This document shows positions 31,579 to 34,048 of a stretch of DNA of 34,048 bases, in pieces. The notes below the pieces were generated by a model. That model had not been told where the DNA came from. It saw only the letters and a program-made list of their open reading frames with translations, and did no database searches. Origin of the DNA: an uncultured Prevotella sp. (lineage in GTDB: Bacteria > Bacteroidota > Bacteroidia > Bacteroidales > Bacteroidaceae). The position numbers and the translations under genes were made by a program. Where the stretch lies: NCBI GenBank assembly GCA_902798285.1, contig CADBVZ010000027.1, positions 1 to 34,048 on the forward strand. Reading direction: 5' to 3'. Each line of letters starts with the position of its first letter. The stretch's first letter is position 1.

Positions 31579-31608
31579 AAAACTACGTTTTATGCATCAT
31601 CGGCTGCA

Positions 31609-31638
31609 CCTCAGCAGAAAGCTTGCTTTCTGCTGAGG
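31609..31638 (-). other. Perfect hairpin between thrA and the apgM-like gene
   Basis: CCTCAGCAGAAAGC and GCTTTCTGCTGAGG form a 14-bp inverted repeat with a 2-nt centre. It has no T-run on the minus strand, so it is unlikely to be a full terminator. It may stabilise or process the operon mRNA, or reduce expression of the downstream genes. Confidence 0.6.
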
Positions 31639-31656
31639 TTTGCACGATAATTCATA

Positions 31657-34048
31657 TTAAATGTTTGCTATTGACATAATATTGGCAAACACACCGGCGG
31701 CTGTTACTGCGGCACCGGCGCCGTAGCCCTGAATCAGCATGGGGTACTCCTTATAGCGCTCAGTGGTGAGCAGCACGATATTGTTCGAGCCCTCCAGTCC
31801 ATAGAACGGATGACCATAGGGAACCTCCTTCAATGCTACACTGGTCTTGAATGACGATGGGTTCTGCTCGTCGGCCTCCATCGTAGCCACGAAGCGCCAG
31901 CGCTTGTTCTCTGCCTCGAGCACCTTGCGACGTGCTTCGAAGTCGGCATCCAGCTCAGGCAGACGCTTCCAGAAGTCATCGATCGAGCCCTCGAAATAGC
32001 TGTCGGGCACGAAGAGATGTTTTTCTACATCGTCCTGTTCCACCTTATAGCCAGCCTCACGCGTCAGGATCACCAGTTTACGAATCACGTCAGTACCACT
32101 CAGGTCGATACGTGGGTCAGGCTCAGAGTAGCGCTGCTCCTTAGCTCGCTTAACGGTCTCTGAGAATGGCACGTCAGCGGCAATCTCGTTGAAGATGAAG
32201 TTCAGCGTACCACTCAGGATAGCCTCAATCTTCAGAATCTTATCACCAGAGTTGCACAGGTCGTTGATAGTGCCGATGATAGGCAGACCTGCACCTACGT
32301 TGGTCTCATAGCGGAACCATACGCCACGGTCGCGAGCCGTCTGACGCAGCTTCACGTAGCTGTCATAGTCACTCGAAGCAGCAATCTTATTGGCAGCAAC
32401 TACTGATATATTGTGCTCCAGGAACGTCTGATAGAGCTGTGCTATCTGACGGCTGGCCGTACAGTCTACAAATACTGAGTTGAAGATATTCATCTTCACA
32501 ATCTCTTCCTTCATGTGCTCCGTGTCGGCAGGGAATCCTGCACGCAGAATCTTCTCGTAGTTGTCGAGGTCGATGCCATCGCGATCGAGTACGAAATTGT
32601 CAACGTCTGATATACCTACCACGTTCAGCTTCAGGCGGCGTGACTGCATCAAGAACTGTTGCTGGGTGCGAATCTGCTCCAGGAGCATGCCACCCACTGT
32701 GCCGATACCACAGATGAAGAGGTTGAGCACCTTGTATTCTGACAGGAAGAATGAGTCGTGCAGTACGTTGAGCGACTTACGCAGGAACTTGCCGTCGACT
32801 ACGAATGAGATGTTTGTCTCTGATGCGCCCTGTGCACAAGCGATGACAGAGATACCAGAACGGCCCAGCGTACCAAACAGTTTACCAGCGATACCTGGTG
32901 TCTGCTTCATGTTCTCACCTACGATAGCGATGGTGGCGAGTCCACTCTCCACCTGCATGGGGAACATAGCGCCCGTCTCAATCTCCTTGGCAAATTCAGC
33001 GTTCAGCACCTCGGCTGCTGCTGCAGCATCCTCATCGCGTACACCGATTGAGGTAGAGTTCTCTGAAGATGCCTGAGATACCATGAATACACTAATACCC
33101 TTGTTGGCCAGCGTGGTGAAGATACGACGGTTCACACCAATCACACCCACCATAGACAATCCGGTAACGGTAATCAGCGATGTGCCCTTGATGCTCGAGA
33201 TACCCTTAATGGGCTTGTTGTCGTCATCAATCTGAGCCTTGATCAATGTTCCTGGGTGCTCAGGGTTGAAGGTATTCTTTACTTTAATAGGTATATTCTT
33301 TACGCAGACGGGATAGATGGTTGGCGGATAGATCACCTTCGCGCCAAAGTTACAAAGTTCCATCGCTTCTACGTACGAGAGTTCATTGATAGTGTAGGCC
33401 GTCTTGATCACCTTGGGGTCAGCCGTCATAAAGCCGTCCACGTCAGTCCAGATCTCCAGCACCTCGGCATTGAGCACAGCAGCGATGATAGAGGCTGTGT
33501 AGTCGCTTCCGCCACGTCCCAGATTGGTAGTCTCATGCGAGTCACGATCACGGGCGATGAAGCCAGGCACTACATAGATCGTCTTTTCGTTCAGATCCTT
33601 GAAGGCCTCCTTTACTAGCTCAGTGGTTAGGTCGGCATCAATCACATGCTTGCCCTGCTTGCGCTCCGTGCGGATGAAGTCGCGGCTGTTCATACGTACG
33701 CCATTCTTCACCATCGCAGCAACGATGTGTGAACTCAGGCGCTCACCATAGCTCACGATCGTGTCCTCCGTCTTCTTCGAGAGGTCGTGAATCAGGTACA
33801 CACCGTAGAAGATACTCTTCAACTGATCGAAGAGCTGGTCTACATTATTAAATAAGTCTACGCGCTTTTTATCGTCCTGGATGATTGTGTCAATCATCTG
33901 ATGGTGGCGTTTTACCATCGCGTCGAATTCCTCGCGATAGTGCTCGTCACCCTGTTTGGCCATCTGCGACGTGGCAATCAGTTTGTCTGTGATGCCGTCG
34001 AGTGCGCTTACTACTACAATGACAGGTTGCGTCCGAGCCTCTGCCTCC
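31657..34048 (-). CDS. thrA: Bifunctional aspartokinase / homoserine dehydrogenase, N-terminus cut by window end
   Basis: Catalyses the first and third steps from aspartate towards threonine. The visible 796 residues begin inside the kinase domain (VIVVVSALDGITDKL, with no start codon in view) and continue with GRGGSDYTASIIAAVLNAEV. Two ACT regulatory regions follow (for example TVTGLSMVGVIGVNRRIF). The dehydrogenase half starts at GIGTVGGMLLEQIR and holds the VAANKIAAS and GVWFRYETNVGAGLPIIGT motifs. An in-frame ATG at 33963 is internal, because the homologous sequence continues upstream of it to the window edge; I estimate only the first 20-30 residues are missing. It is the first visible gene of the threonine operon. 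Confidence 0.95.
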   Translation of the reverse strand, partial: EAEARTQPVIVVVSALDGITDKLIATSQMAKQGDEHYREEFDAMVKRHHQMIDTIIQDDKKRVDLFNNVDQLFDQLKSIFYGVYLIHDLSKKTEDTIVSYGERLSSHIVAAMVKNGVRMNSRDFIRTERKQGKHVIDADLTTELVKEAFKDLNEKTIYVVPGFIARDRDSHETTNLGRGGSDYTASIIAAVLNAEVLEIWTDVDGFMTADPKVIKTAYTINELSYVEAMELCNFGAKVIYPPTIYPVCVKNIPIKVKNTFNPEHPGTLIKAQIDDDNKPIKGISSIKGTSLITVTGLSMVGVIGVNRRIFTTLANKGISVFMVSQASSENSTSIGVRDEDAAAAAEVLNAEFAKEIETGAMFPMQVESGLATIAIVGENMKQTPGIAGKLFGTLGRSGISVIACAQGASETNISFVVDGKFLRKSLNVLHDSFFLSEYKVLNLFICGIGTVGGMLLEQIRTQQQFLMQSRRLKLNVVGISDVDNFVLDRDGIDLDNYEKILRAGFPADTEHMKEEIVKMNIFNSVFVDCTASRQIAQLYQTFLEHNISVVAANKIAASSDYDSYVKLRQTARDRGVWFRYETNVGAGLPIIGTINDLCNSGDKILKIEAILSGTLNFIFNEIAADVPFSETVKRAKEQRYSEPDPRIDLSGTDVIRKLVILTREAGYKVEQDDVEKHLFVPDSYFEGSIDDFWKRLPELDADFEARRKVLEAENKRWRFVATMEADEQNPSSFKTSVALKEVPYGHPFYGLEGSNNIVLLTTERYKEYPMLIQGYGAGAAVTAAGVFANIMSIANI

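Overview
The window looks like a chromosome segment from a Bacteroidales bacterium, most likely of the Prevotella/Segatella group. The evidence is the many promoters of the Bacteroidetes type (TTTG, about 20 nt, then TAnnTTTG), a short primary sigma factor without region 1.1, Bacteroidetes-restricted families (DUF4301, the BT4734-like primase fused to DUF3987), and the thrA / apgM-like / thrC order. No tRNA, rRNA or CRISPR array was seen. The one RNA gene identified with certainty is RNase P RNA.

Region 1 (about 1-6,900) is accessory DNA. It opens with the truncated 3' end of an IS transposase. Next come a possible short minus-strand sRNA with its own promoter and terminator, and a divergent promoter driving a strongly folded leader or ncRNA of about 225 nt. 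That RNA precedes a 44-codon ORF coupled to an unrecognised 416-aa protein. After a terminator that overlaps the next promoter, and three direct repeats, a second operon encodes a Cys-rich small protein, two small unknown proteins, an 827-aa primase-helicase-like protein and an M15-type peptidase. No integrase, relaxase or capsid gene is visible. At the right edge a 29-codon remnant resembling an esterase C-terminus sits just before a strong terminator, so the module may have broken into a resident esterase gene.

Region 2 (about 6,900-17,700) is housekeeping. It holds a malic enzyme fused to a phosphotransacetylase domain, a divergent TetR regulator, a DUF4301 protein, a RelA-type (p)ppGpp synthetase with a degenerate hydrolase domain, a small lipoprotein, a FemAB/GNAT-like protein, a nitroreductase, a KdsC-like HAD phosphatase, Maf and PrmA.

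Region 3 (about 17,700-24,300) has an exported Tyr/Trp/Gly-rich low-complexity protein, a FadL/OmpP1-type outer-membrane protein, and an iorA-iorB-aminotransferase cluster that together could interconvert aromatic amino acids, aryl-pyruvates and aryl-acyl-CoAs.

Region 4 (about 24,300-34,048) has a small exported protein translationally coupled to the primary sigma factor, an HtrA/DegP protease with a promoter region rich in dyads (one CIRCE-like), rnpB, a YihY-family membrane protein, and a threonine operon on the minus strand. That operon reads thrA (cut by the window end), an apgM-like proposed homoserine kinase, then thrC. It would convert aspartate to threonine without a classical thrB.
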